Program-made: the position numbers and the translations under genes
Notes under the pieces: model-generated
Told to the model about the DNA's origin: nothing
The model's input: only the letters and a program-made list of their open reading frames with translations
The model's database searches: none
In this document: piece after piece, positions 24,303-32,916 of the stretch
How positions within the stretch are numbered: position 1 is the stretch's first letter
Layout of the letters: every line of letters begins with the position of its first letter
Source of the DNA: Villigracilis sp024434165
Lineage (GTDB): Bacteria; Chloroflexota; Anaerolineae; Anaerolineales; Villigracilaceae
DNA length: 64,000 nt
Direction of reading: 5' to 3'
Assembly (NCBI GenBank): GCA_030263665.1
Contig: SZPK01000008.1
Span: 1-64,000 of the forward strand

Positions 24303-27091
24303 TATTTTCTATCATCTTTGGGCTCCATATTCTCTTTCCTCAATCGGCAGTGGCGCAGTTAGAAGAACCATATTTGGATGTTACGGTGAAGATGTATCCA
24401 TTAACGGCATCCGGCGGGATTGATACAAGCAATTCAGAAGAACCACTGTGTCAGATGGATAATCCATCAACAGAGCAAAATGAGGCAGACACTCGCTGGG
24501 GATGTACAGCATACCCAGGAGATGAAACCCTCGCTTATCCTTACTCTACCAATCCCACCACCGTGTCCATTGAAACAGATTATCTTTTGGATGTCATTCC
24601 TCGGGAAATGGGAACTGCAGGACATCACGACTTGGGATTGCAAGCGCAGGCAATTGCCGCCCGTACTTATGCTTATTGTGCCATTCGTTATTCGCAAGGC
24701 TTAGATTCTTGGAACAATTGCAACCGCGAAATCAACAACTCGAACACCTTTCAGGTCTTCGTCCCCCACTATTTCGATACACTTTCCGCAGACGATCAAA
24801 CACGGATTCAAAACGCAGTAGCGAACATCCTATACATGGGAGACGCCGCCGAACCGAATAGAGGGGCTATTTTCGCCGAATTCTCGGCGGACGCTTACTT
24901 GACAACAGCGGCGGGCGATTACAACTATCTAAAAAGCATACAAGATCCCATCAGTTACGACCCGGCAATTCCAGGCATTATATCCAGTACCGGAGCTCAT
25001 CAAAGGGGTATGAGTCAGAATGGGGCAAATCGTTGGGCGTGGGGCAATTCTAGCCGATTAGGTGAAGGCGATCCTTGGTCTGTCCGCTGGGATGACCACC
25101 GTCAAATTCTCGTCCACTACTATACTGGTATAGACATTCTGGATGGGAGCGGCAACAAAGTTGCCCCAGACGACCGCTGGAGCCTGCTCTGGCATGACAA
25201 CTTCGGCCTTCCCGTTGGAGAAATTCCCATCCTGAACAATGCCCAACCCCGCCCCCTGCAACTGCAACTCCAGAACACGTCCGTCTCTGATTGGGTAGCA
25301 GACGAAATCACCCTTGGCTATCAGTGGACGGTGCGCGGCGCAGACGCAGACCCTGCAAACTGGCTGGAATTGACCACGCTTCTGGCGTTGGAAAAAGGCG
25401 ATTCCACGCCGGATAGGAGCGCGTCACCTTTTACAGTTTCCATCCCCGCCCCTTGCGGTACAGGCGAATATACCCTACATCTGGATTTGAAACGAACAGG
25501 CGGCAACTGGTTCTCAACAGGCGGCTGGCCGGAGGCACGGATTGATGTCAGCGTGACGTTGACCCCGCTGCTGCCTGCCAACGGGCGTGGCTATTACTCT
25601 GATGGATTGGGCGTGTACTATTACAACGACCAGGATGACGGGCAGTGGCAAATTGGCGGTCCAATCACCTGGCAGACTTTCTCACCCCCCATTATATTTT
25701 CTGGCGTTGAACCCTCCATCAATTTCGACACCGATATGTCCTCGCCCGCCCCCGGTGTAAATAGCACATTCTGGAGCGCTGTTTGGGACGGCAATCTGTA
25801 TGTGCCTCAAACGGGACAATACCGCTTCTATCTTGGTGGGTTGGACGACGGCGGGCGGCTGAAAATTGACGGGACAACTCGCATCGAAAGCTGGGTCGTA
25901 CAAGGCCCTCACGAGTATTTCAGCCCATTGCTTGACCTGTCACAGGGTTTACACTCAGTCCGAGTGGAATATGCTCAGGGTCCAGGCGAGGAAGCAGGGT
26001 TAAGCGTGTGTTGGGAAGGCCCCGGTTTCTCCAAAGAGGTCATCGGAGCATCTGGCGTAATCCCTGGGCAACCTACCGCAACGCCTTTCATGACACCCAC
26101 TCCTATTCAGTTGGCTACACCGACCAGCGCCGTCACACCCACCTCATCCATTCCGCCAACGCCGGAACCATGGGGACAATGGTTTGCCGCTGAAGAAGCC
26201 GCCTTGCAAGATGAGTCTCCACAGGTACGCGAAGAATATTCCAATTTGCTCAGTCGCACTCGGGATGAAGTAATGCTTCCCGACCCGAAGGGGGATGCCT
26301 ACATCCGCCTGATCTATCGCCACGCGCCAGAAGTCACTACGATATTATTGAATGACGCTAATCTGCGTCAAGACACACGGACATTGATGCTGGAAGTTCG
26401 TCCTTTGCTGGAAGATATGCTTGATGGCAAGACAGATGGGGCGCGTCTCCCCGCTGCTTGGGTCAAACGCTCACTTTCGTTGCTAAAACAGGTCGAAACG
26501 AAATCCAGCCCAAGCCTGAAGCGGGAAATCCGCTGGTGGCGTATCTGGCTGCCTCGCTTTGAAAACAAGACCGGCAGGGAAATTTGGGAAATGCTCCCGT
26601 TGCGTACAGTGGGCACTCTCCCACGCACAGAAGGCAATCCGGAAGAGCTAATTTTGCAGAGCCTTTCCGCCGAGGATGCGCGCGCTTTTGGACGTCTGTT
26701 GAGCCGTGTACGCGATGAAGTGATGCGTCCCAACAAAGGTGGTGAAGTCTATGTGGCTTTGGTATATCGCTACACACCTGAAGTGACGGGGATTTTGCTT
26801 GGAGATGAAGCGCTACGAAAAGAAGCAGAATCCCTACTGCTGGAAGTCAAGCCGGGTATTCAATCCCTGCTTGAAGAAACAAAAGAACAGTGGCGTTTCA
26901 CTGAAAATTGGATAAAACGCATGGATACCCTGTTGGCAAAATTGACCGAAAAAGGAAGTGCGGAATTGCAAGATGAAGCGGCATGGTGGCGGGAACGCTT
27001 ACCAGAGTGGACAGGAAAAACTCCACATGAGGTTTGGGATAATCTCCTGCGTCAGGTGCGTACCGATCCCACATACCAAAGCGCCCCCTAA
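24239..27091 (+). CDS. Secreted SpoIID/LytB-domain protein with PA14 domain and repeats
   Basis: After a signal peptide ending QSAVAQ, a SpoIID/LytB-like domain covers about residues 95-300 (VIPREMGTAG, LQAQAIAARTYAY, then GAHQRGMSQNGANRWAWG). SpoIID enzymes are peptidoglycan lytic transglycosylases. A PA14-like domain (about 500-600; TGQYRFYLGGLDDGGRLKIDG) probably binds carbohydrate. A Thr/Pro linker and two related C-terminal repeats (about 640-790 and 800-945), each with RDEVM-x-P and YR-x-[AT]PEVT-x-ILL, follow. The start is unclear: the in-frame TTG at 24239 is used here, but the best SD (GGAGGTGA, 24254-24261) is followed 7 nt after its GGAGG by AAG (24266), not ATG. It overlaps the upstream gene by 64 nt. 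Confidence 0.8.
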   Translation: MRYRGGGETKKPRSSFIRLALIFSIIFGLHILFPQSAVAQLEEPYLDVTVKMYPLTASGGIDTSNSEEPLCQMDNPSTEQNEADTRWGCTAYPGDETLAYPYSTNPTTVSIETDYLLDVIPREMGTAGHHDLGLQAQAIAARTYAYCAIRYSQGLDSWNNCNREINNSNTFQVFVPHYFDTLSADDQTRIQNAVANILYMGDAAEPNRGAIFAEFSADAYLTTAAGDYNYLKSIQDPISYDPAIPGIISSTGAHQRGMSQNGANRWAWGNSSRLGEGDPWSVRWDDHRQILVHYYTGIDILDGSGNKVAPDDRWSLLWHDNFGLPVGEIPILNNAQPRPLQLQLQNTSVSDWVADEITLGYQWTVRGADADPANWLELTTLLALEKGDSTPDRSASPFTVSIPAPCGTGEYTLHLDLKRTGGNWFSTGGWPEARIDVSVTLTPLLPANGRGYYSDGLGVYYYNDQDDGQWQIGGPITWQTFSPPIIFSGVEPSINFDTDMSSPAPGVNSTFWSAVWDGNLYVPQTGQYRFYLGGLDDGGRLKIDGTTRIESWVVQGPHEYFSPLLDLSQGLHSVRVEYAQGPGEEAGLSVCWEGPGFSKEVIGASGVIPGQPTATPFMTPTPIQLATPTSAVTPTSSIPPTPEPWGQWFAAEEAALQDESPQVREEYSNLLSRTRDEVMLPDPKGDAYIRLIYRHAPEVTTILLNDANLRQDTRTLMLEVRPLLEDMLDGKTDGARLPAAWVKRSLSLLKQVETKSSPSLKREIRWWRIWLPRFENKTGREIWEMLPLRTVGTLPRTEGNPEELILQSLSAEDARAFGRLLSRVRDEVMRPNKGGEVYVALVYRYTPEVTGILLGDEALRKEAESLLLEVKPGIQSLLEETKEQWRFTENWIKRMDTLLAKLTEKGSAELQDEAAWWRERLPEWTGKTPHEVWDNLLRQVRTDPTYQSAP

Positions 27092-27218
27092 TTTCCACTT
27101 GTGTAGCCGCTAATATTGCCGCTTTTTCCCTTCAGAGATAATGCGTTAGGCTTCCTTATTTGGGCACCATTCTTGCTGATTCTTCTCTTCACACATCTTA
27201 CCTACTCCAGTTGGTTGT

Positions 27219-27340
27219 TAAGTAGTCGGTCATAAGTTTTTAGAAAACAAATTCCTGCTCATGCCGCCGTCCTCGGCGGCGGGGACGCCGCCGGGAGCGT
27301 ATTTTTGTAAAATGTAAAATTTATTTCGACCGACTACTTA
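27219..27340. mobile_element. Complete 122-bp MITE-like element, type A
   Basis: The element has perfect 13-bp terminal inverted repeats (TAAGTAGTCGGTC and its complement). TA at both outer ends fits the TA target duplication used by IS630/mariner-type transposases; that is inference. Inside lies a GC-rich core (27269-27292) able to form an imperfect hairpin. A 7-nt ATTTTAC is duplicated near one end. A second, truncated copy lies inverted at 11041-11135. No coding capacity. Confidence 0.85.
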
Positions 27341-27377
27341 GTTGACCCAAACAAGCCGAAACATGTCTTATAAGAAT

Positions 27378-27413
27378 CCAAGTGGCAGTCATCTGCAAGT
27401 GACTGTCACTTGG
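27378..27413. repeat. 14-nt inverted repeat upstream of the B3/B4 gene
   Basis: CCAAGTGGCAGTCA and TGACTGTCACTTGG are complementary except for one position, with an 8-nt loop. The right arm plus part of the loop also forms a 17-nt palindrome (CAAGTGACTGTCACTTG). It ends 18 nt before the ATG, where it could act as an operator or an RNA hairpin. Confidence 0.5.
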
Positions 27414-27431
27414 ACAGACTAACGGTGAAAC

Positions 27432-28112
27432 ATGCTTTTAATTTCAGGAACGGATGAATGGCGCACTGCCCACCCCGGGGCGGTGATCGGTTTGTTGGAA
27501 GTCTCCGGCGTGGATAATTCCGCCTCTGCCCCGCTGTTGGATGACCGAAAACGGGAGGTGGAAGCGCATCTGCGGGAACGGTACAAGGGTTTCACCCGGC
27601 AGGACTTTCTCTCGCTGCCGGCAATGGCGGCTTACCAAAAGTATTACAAGAAATTCAGCAAGACGTATCACGTCCTGCTGCAACTCGAATCCATCGTGTT
27701 GAAGGGCAAAAGCCTGCCGAACGTTTCGCCGCTGGTGGATGCCAACTTTGCCGCCGAGGTGGAGACTTTCGCGCTCACAGCCGGGCATGACGTCTCCAAA
27801 TTGCGCGGACCCATCGTCATGGATGCGGCGCGGGCGGGCGACCAGTTCACGCAAATGGGCGGGGCGGTCAAATCCGCGCTTCCGGGCGATATGGTCATGC
27901 GCGACGCACTGGGACTGTGTTGCTCGATCATTCACGGGCAGGACGACCGCTCGCCGATCGCGCCCGAAACGACACACGCGCTCTATGTGGTCTATGCGCC
28001 CAACGGCGTCCCGCTGGAAGCGGTGGAATCCCAACTGGGGAAGATCGAGGAGCACGTCCGGTTGTTTTCCCCGGCGGCTGTGGTGGAACAAAGCCGCCTG
28101 CTCTCCGCCTGA
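27432..28112 (+). CDS. B3/B4 tRNA-binding-domain protein
   Basis: The 226-aa protein resembles the free-standing B3/B4 domain of phenylalanyl-tRNA synthetase beta chains: LPAMAAYQKYYKKFSKTYHV, then LPNVSPLVDANFAAEVETFALTAGHDVSKLRGPI and the late CSIIHGQDDRSPIAP. In synthetases the B3/B4 domain edits mischarged Tyr-tRNA(Phe). Stand-alone copies are widespread; some are proposed to trans-edit aminoacyl-tRNAs, but this is not settled. Only a weak GGTGA precedes the start. The gene is followed by a terminator and by clpC. Confidence 0.83.
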   Translation: MLLISGTDEWRTAHPGAVIGLLEVSGVDNSASAPLLDDRKREVEAHLRERYKGFTRQDFLSLPAMAAYQKYYKKFSKTYHVLLQLESIVLKGKSLPNVSPLVDANFAAEVETFALTAGHDVSKLRGPIVMDAARAGDQFTQMGGAVKSALPGDMVMRDALGLCCSIIHGQDDRSPIAPETTHALYVVYAPNGVPLEAVESQLGKIEEHVRLFSPAAVVEQSRLLSA

Positions 28113-28139
28113 CTCCCCAAAATCTAACACTCCTCTTAC

Positions 28140-28170
28140 GCCGCATTGACAGCCCGCCAATGCGGCTTTT
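28140..28170 (+). terminator. Intrinsic terminator of the B3/B4 gene
   Basis: A perfect 9-bp stem (GCCGCATTG / CAATGCGGC) with a 9-nt loop is followed by TTTTG. The T-run abuts the clpC promoter. Confidence 0.85.
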
Positions 28171-28178
28171 GTTATAAT
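28170..28178 (+). promoter_or_regulatory. Extended -10 promoter of clpC
   Basis: TGTTATAAT is a consensus extended -10. A TTGACA occurs at 28146-28151, but the 21-nt spacer is too long for it to be a normal -35. Predicted start near 28185. Confidence 0.65.
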
Positions 28179-28187
28179 GCCCGCATT

Positions 28188-28213
28188 GTAAGACGAAATT
28201 AATTTCGTCCTAC
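28188..28213. promoter_or_regulatory. 26-bp palindrome between clpC promoter and SD
   Basis: The core GACGAAATTAATTTCGTC (28192-28209) is perfectly self-complementary, and GTA / TAC extend it outward across one mismatch. It begins about 3 nt after the predicted transcription start and ends at the SD (CGGAGG). The position fits a repressor site, or an RNA hairpin next to the ribosome site of a stress gene. It is not a CtsR or CIRCE consensus. It could also be a dispersed palindromic repeat. Confidence 0.6.
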
Positions 28214-28227
28214 GGAGGTTTATCCCC

Positions 28228-30705
28228 ATGATGCGATTTGACCGATTTACAGAGAGAGCCCAGGAAGCCGCCCAGCGCGCCGCGGAGATCATCCAGCGTT
28301 ACGGACACAACCAGATTGACACCGAACACATCCTGCTGGCGCTGATCGAACAGCCCGGCGGGGTCATTCCCCAGATTTTGGAAAAACTGAGCGTCAGCGC
28401 GCAAGCGCTCACCGAGCGTCTCGACGCCACCCTGCGCGCCAGCCCGAAGGCGAACATCTTCGGCGGCGGCGCGGGACAGATCTTCATCACGCCGCGCGTC
28501 AAGCGGATCATTGACCTTGCCAACGAAGAGGCGAACCGCCTGAAGGACGAGTACATTTCGACGGAACATATCTTCCTGGCAATTCTCACCGAGCGCAACA
28601 CGCCCGCCGCGCGCATATTGGAATCCGCCGGGCTGACGCGCGACCGCGTCTATGATGCCATTCAGGATTTGCGCGGCGGTCAACGCGTGACCGACCCGCA
28701 AGCCGAGACGCGCTACCGCACGCTCGAAAAATACTCGCGCGACCTGACCCAACTGGCGCGCGAAGGCAAACTCGATCCCGTCATCGGGCGCGACAACGAA
28801 ATCCTGCGCCTGATTCAGATCCTCTCCCGCCGCACGAAGAACAACCCGGTCCTCATCGGTGAAGCGGGCGTGGGCAAGACCGCCATCGCCGAAGGTCTGG
28901 CGCAGAAGATCGCCTCCAACGACGTGCCGGAGATTCTCTCCGGCAAACGGGTGGTGGCGCTCGATTTGGGCGCGATGATCGCCGGGTCCAGATTCAGAGG
29001 CGAGTTCGAGGAACGCCTCAAAGCCGTAATGGAGGAAGTCCAGCGGGCGAAGGGCGACATCATCCTGATGATTGACGAGCTGCACACGGTCGTGGGCGCG
29101 GGAGCCGCCCAGGGCGCGATGGATGCGAGCAACATGCTCAAGCCGGCGCTGGCGCGCGGCGAACTGCAATGTATCGGCGCGACCACGCTGGACGAGTTCC
29201 ACAAATACATCGAAAAAGACGCCGCGCTCGAACGCCGCTTCGCGCCGATCTATGTGGACGAGCCGAGCGTGGACGATACCATCAAAATGCTGCACGGACT
29301 GCGCGACCGTTACGAGGCGCATCACAAAGTCCGTTTTGCGGACGATGCGCTGGAAGCCGCCGCCCGCCTTGCCGACCGCTACGTGACCGACCGTCACCTG
29401 CCCGATAAAGCCATTGACCTGATGGACGAAGCCGCGGCAAAACTGCGCGTGGCGCTCTACTCCATGCCGCCCGACCTCAAGGCGATGAAAAGCGAGATTG
29501 ACAAACTGCAAGCCGAAGAGGAACAGGCGGGCTTGGAGCGCGATTACGAACGCGCTGCGCAAAAGAAAGCCGAACGCCTGCGCCTCGAACAGGAATACAT
29601 CGCCAAGCGCGACAAATGGGAATCCGAACATCAGCTGGACGAAGTGGTGGATGTGGACGACATCGCCGCCGTTGTGCACCAGTGGACGGGCATCCCCGTT
29701 TCGCAGATGATGGAAACCGAAGCCGAAAAACTCCTGCACATGGAGGCGCGTTTGCACGAGCGCATCATCGGGCAGGAGGAAGCCATCCACGCCATTTCGG
29801 ATGCGATCCGCCGCGCGCGCTCCGGGCTCAAAGACCCAAGCCGCCCGATCGGTTCGTTCATCTTCATCGGTCCCTCCGGCGTGGGCAAGACCGAACTTGC
29901 CAAAGCCCTCGCCTGGTTCATGTTCGACGATGAAGACGCGCTCGTCCGCATTGACATGTCCGAGTACCGCGAACAGCACACGGTCTCGCGTTTGTTCGGC
30001 GCGCCTCCGGGATACGTCGGCTATGAGGAAGGCGGTCAACTCACCGAAGCCGTCCGCCGCAGACCGTACCGCGTGCTGCTCTTCGACGAGATCGAGAAGG
30101 CGCACCCCGAAGTTTGGAACGCGCTGCTGCAAATCCTCGACGACGGGCGCATGACCGATGGTCAGGGCAACGTGGTGGATTTCCGCAACACGGTTCTGAT
30201 CATGACCTCGAACCTGGGCACCGAGTATGTGAGGAAGGGTGGCACCCTGGGCTTTTTACCGCAAAAATCGGACGACTCCGACCGCGACGCGCACGCCAAG
30301 ATCGAGAAGGCGCTCAAGGAAGCCTTCCGCCCCGAGTTCCTCAACCGTATTGACGAGATCATCATGTTCTCGCCGCTCTCGCTCAAACAGATGGAAGAAA
30401 TCGTCGTCCTGCAAATGAAGGAAGTGCAGGACCGCCTCAACGAACACAACATTACCGTGCAGTTGACCGACGCCGCCCGCGCCTGGATCGCCAAAGAAGG
30501 CTACGATCCCGCCTTTGGCGCGCGTCCGCTGCGCAGGGCGATTCAAAAGCATGTCGAGAGTCCGCTTTCGGTGGAATTACTGGGCGGCAGGTTCAAGGAA
30601 GGCGCCGAAGTGGTCGTGGATGTGGACGCGAAGGAAAACAAGATCATCTTCCACACGTCCGATGCGAGTGTGAAGAAAAAAACCAAAGAGAAAGTGAATG
30701 TGTAA
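28228..30705 (+). CDS. clpC: Clp ATPase ClpC-type
   Basis: The 825-aa protein has the N-domain with two Clp_N repeats (residues 1-145; FTERAQEAAQRAAE), AAA+ module 1 (Walker A GEAGVGKT, Walker B LMIDELHTVVGAG), a short coiled M-domain (about 420-480), and AAA+ module 2 (Walker A GPSGVGKT, Walker B VLLFDEIEKAHPEVW). A LGF tripeptide in TLGFLPQ is the expected ClpP-binding loop. The short M-domain marks ClpC rather than ClpB. It unfolds substrates for ClpP degradation in the cytoplasm. SD CGGAGG lies 10 nt upstream. It is preceded by its own promoter and a palindrome, and closed by a terminator, so it is monocistronic. Confidence 0.95.
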   Translation: MMRFDRFTERAQEAAQRAAEIIQRYGHNQIDTEHILLALIEQPGGVIPQILEKLSVSAQALTERLDATLRASPKANIFGGGAGQIFITPRVKRIIDLANEEANRLKDEYISTEHIFLAILTERNTPAARILESAGLTRDRVYDAIQDLRGGQRVTDPQAETRYRTLEKYSRDLTQLAREGKLDPVIGRDNEILRLIQILSRRTKNNPVLIGEAGVGKTAIAEGLAQKIASNDVPEILSGKRVVALDLGAMIAGSRFRGEFEERLKAVMEEVQRAKGDIILMIDELHTVVGAGAAQGAMDASNMLKPALARGELQCIGATTLDEFHKYIEKDAALERRFAPIYVDEPSVDDTIKMLHGLRDRYEAHHKVRFADDALEAAARLADRYVTDRHLPDKAIDLMDEAAAKLRVALYSMPPDLKAMKSEIDKLQAEEEQAGLERDYERAAQKKAERLRLEQEYIAKRDKWESEHQLDEVVDVDDIAAVVHQWTGIPVSQMMETEAEKLLHMEARLHERIIGQEEAIHAISDAIRRARSGLKDPSRPIGSFIFIGPSGVGKTELAKALAWFMFDDEDALVRIDMSEYREQHTVSRLFGAPPGYVGYEEGGQLTEAVRRRPYRVLLFDEIEKAHPEVWNALLQILDDGRMTDGQGNVVDFRNTVLIMTSNLGTEYVRKGGTLGFLPQKSDDSDRDAHAKIEKALKEAFRPEFLNRIDEIIMFSPLSLKQMEEIVVLQMKEVQDRLNEHNITVQLTDAARAWIAKEGYDPAFGARPLRRAIQKHVESPLSVELLGGRFKEGAEVVVDVDAKENKIIFHTSDASVKKKTKEKVNV

Positions 30706-30713
30706 ACGGCATC

Positions 30714-30750
30714 ACACCCTCGAACAGGCAGTTCGGGGGTGTGTTCTTTT
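30714..30750 (+). terminator. Intrinsic terminator of clpC
   Basis: A 12-bp stem (ACACCCTCGAAC / GTTCGGGGGTGT, one G-U pair) with loop AGGCA is followed by GTTCTTTT. Confidence 0.88.
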
Positions 30751-30843
30751 GGGACTGGCGCAAGCCGCGTTGACCCGAATTTCCTAATCCGTTTTTCAGA
30801 CAGAACGAGTATTATCGAACGAATCCGATTCAAGGAACAATCT

Positions 30844-32850
30844 ATGGAAAACACACAAAACAAAACAGGGGGCGTTTGGCTGGTGATTGGCATTATCGTT
30901 CTATTAGGTTTTGCCTGCCTGGTGCTTGCCGGGCTGGGCGGGTTTGCCTATTTCAACATCTACGGCTCGCTGTCCTCCCCCTCCGCCGACCCGGTTTTCG
31001 TCACGCCCTTTACCGTTACGCGGGAGCCTGAGGTCACAAGACCGCCCGTCGAGACGATTCAAAACGGCACGCTCGAAACCCTGGAGAACACCATCGTCCC
31101 GGTCAACAATCCGCGTGAAATTGCCTGCCGCTTGAACGGCATTTGCAGCGTGCCGGAGGTGATGGCAGCGGATGCCGCGCCGCGCACCGCAGGCGAGCGG
31201 GATGAATTCTGGGTACATAACCTCGACACGAACAAGAACAACCGCGTCACGGCTGTCTTGCAATACGTCACTCCGCACGCTTATTTCTGGGTTCAGGACG
31301 GCGTGGAGGTGGACTCATCCGAAGTGCGGGCGTTGATGGAAGCCTTCGAGAACGACATCTACCCGACCAACCGCGAATTCTTCGGCGGGGAGTGGTCGCC
31401 CGGCATTGACGGGGACGAACACATTTACATCCTGTACGCGCGCGGACTGGGGTCTTCCATCGCCGGGTATTTTTCCTCGAAGGACTCTTATCACCCGCTG
31501 GTCAACGAATATTCCAACGCGCACGAGATGTTCCTGTTCAGTGCAGATAACACTTTCCTCAGCAGCACTTTCACCTATGGCGTGCTGGCGCACGAGTTCC
31601 AGCACATGATCCACTGGCACAATGACCTGAACGAAACCTCCTGGCTGAACGAAGGCTCCTCCGAACTGGCGTCGTTCATCAACGGCTTCGACCCCGGCGG
31701 CGCAGACAGGGCATACATCATTGATACCGACCTGCAATTGAACGACTGGCCCAACGACCAGGATTCGCGTCCCCCGCATTACGGCGCGAGTTTCCTGTTC
31801 ATGGCGTACTTCCTCGACCGCTTCGGCGAGGAGGCGACCCAACTGCTCGTCAAAGATCCCGCCAACGGACTCGAAAGCGTGGACGACGTTCTCCGGCAGA
31901 TTCAAGCCGTGGACCCGCTCACCGGTCAGCCCATCACCGCCGATGCGTTCTTCATGGACTGGGCGTTAGCCAACTTCCTGCTCGATAAATCCGTGGGCGA
32001 CGGGCGCTATGTTTACAACAATTACCCCGGCGCACAGCGCGCCTACGTCACGGAGACCATTTACGATTGCCCGCAGGAGCCGCTCACCCGTTCGGTGCAT
32101 CAATACGGCGTGGACTACATTGCCATCGAATGCGAGGGCGATTACACGCTTCGCTTCACCGGCTCCACCGTCACCAGCCTCCTGCCGGTTGACCCGTATT
32201 CCGGGCAATACGCCTTCTGGTCGAACAAGGGCGATGAATCGAACACGACGCTCACGCGCGAGTTCGACTTCACGAACGTGAGCGCGCCCATCGAGTTGTC
32301 CTTCCGCGCCTGGTACGATATCGAAACCGACTGGGATTACGTCTATGTGGAAGCCTCGGAAGACGGCAAGGCTTGGGAAATTCTGCCCACGCCTTCCGGC
32401 ACAGGCACAGACCCCAGCGGCAACTCCTACGGCTGGGGCTACACCGGCGGGACGAACGGCTGGATCGAGGAGCAGGTTGATCTTTCGCAGTATGCGGGTA
32501 AAAAAGTATTCATCCGGTTTGAATACATCACCGACGCAGCGGTCAACGGGGAAGGCTTCATGGTGGACGATGTCGCGGTCGAAGCGGCAGGGTATCGGTC
32601 CGATTTTGAGGCGGACGACGGCGGATGGCTTGCCGAAGGCTTTGTGCGAATCCAAAACGCGCTTCCGCAGACGTTCGGGCTGGCGCTCGTCCATTCGGGC
32701 GATTCCAGTGTGACGATGATTCCGCTCAACGAAGACCAGACCGCTGAAATTCCGATTTCATTGAAACCGGGTGAGACCGCCTATCTGGTTGTGGCGGGCA
32801 CCACACGCTTTACGCGCGAGGAAGCGGCGTATCAGATCGAAATCAAGTAA
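30844..32850 (+). CDS. Membrane-anchored zinc metalloprotease (immune inhibitor A-like)
   Basis: The start MENTQNKTGG gives a 668-aa protein with one N-terminal membrane helix (about 11-34) and a large outside part. Zinc motif HEFQH is at residues 250-254 in VLAHEFQHMIHW, with candidate third ligand E270 in WLNEGSSE. The C-terminal region (about 430-600) has paired beta-sandwich features of immune inhibitor A peptidases (FRAWYDIETDWDYVYVEAS, then QVDLSQYAGKKVFIRFEY and FMVDDVAVE). It is likely an extracellular protease; substrates are unknown. The spacing between H254 and E270 is shorter than in thermolysin, so the exact clan is uncertain. Confidence 0.83.
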   Translation: MENTQNKTGGVWLVIGIIVLLGFACLVLAGLGGFAYFNIYGSLSSPSADPVFVTPFTVTREPEVTRPPVETIQNGTLETLENTIVPVNNPREIACRLNGICSVPEVMAADAAPRTAGERDEFWVHNLDTNKNNRVTAVLQYVTPHAYFWVQDGVEVDSSEVRALMEAFENDIYPTNREFFGGEWSPGIDGDEHIYILYARGLGSSIAGYFSSKDSYHPLVNEYSNAHEMFLFSADNTFLSSTFTYGVLAHEFQHMIHWHNDLNETSWLNEGSSELASFINGFDPGGADRAYIIDTDLQLNDWPNDQDSRPPHYGASFLFMAYFLDRFGEEATQLLVKDPANGLESVDDVLRQIQAVDPLTGQPITADAFFMDWALANFLLDKSVGDGRYVYNNYPGAQRAYVTETIYDCPQEPLTRSVHQYGVDYIAIECEGDYTLRFTGSTVTSLLPVDPYSGQYAFWSNKGDESNTTLTREFDFTNVSAPIELSFRAWYDIETDWDYVYVEASEDGKAWEILPTPSGTGTDPSGNSYGWGYTGGTNGWIEEQVDLSQYAGKKVFIRFEYITDAAVNGEGFMVDDVAVEAAGYRSDFEADDGGWLAEGFVRIQNALPQTFGLALVHSGDSSVTMIPLNEDQTAEIPISLKPGETAYLVVAGTTRFTREEAAYQIEIK

Positions 32851-32899
32851 ACCCTGGAATTCTTGCAAAATTGCAATTTTGGCGCGAGTGTTCCTGACT

Positions 32900-32905
32900 T
32901 ATAAT
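32900..32905 (+). promoter_or_regulatory. -10 box of the LacI-sensor kinase gene
   Basis: TATAAT ends 11 nt before ATG 32917. No SD is present, so the transcript would have at most a few leader nucleotides. No good -35 is seen. Confidence 0.5.
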
Positions 32906-32916
32906 TTCAGCGGACT

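Larger units (their letters stand above)
27092..27431. other. Gene-free region with a MITE and an inverted repeat
   Basis: No gene is supported here. The region holds the complete type A element (27219-27340) and a 14-nt inverted repeat (27378-27413) just before the B3/B4 gene. The first 125 nt are AT-rich and carry no recognisable site. Confidence 0.6.

Noticed and set aside
28210..30132. 640-codon open frame antisense to clpC
   Set aside because: A shadow of the clpC codon bias, rich in His, Arg and Phe with no recognisable domain. ClpC itself has all expected motifs.
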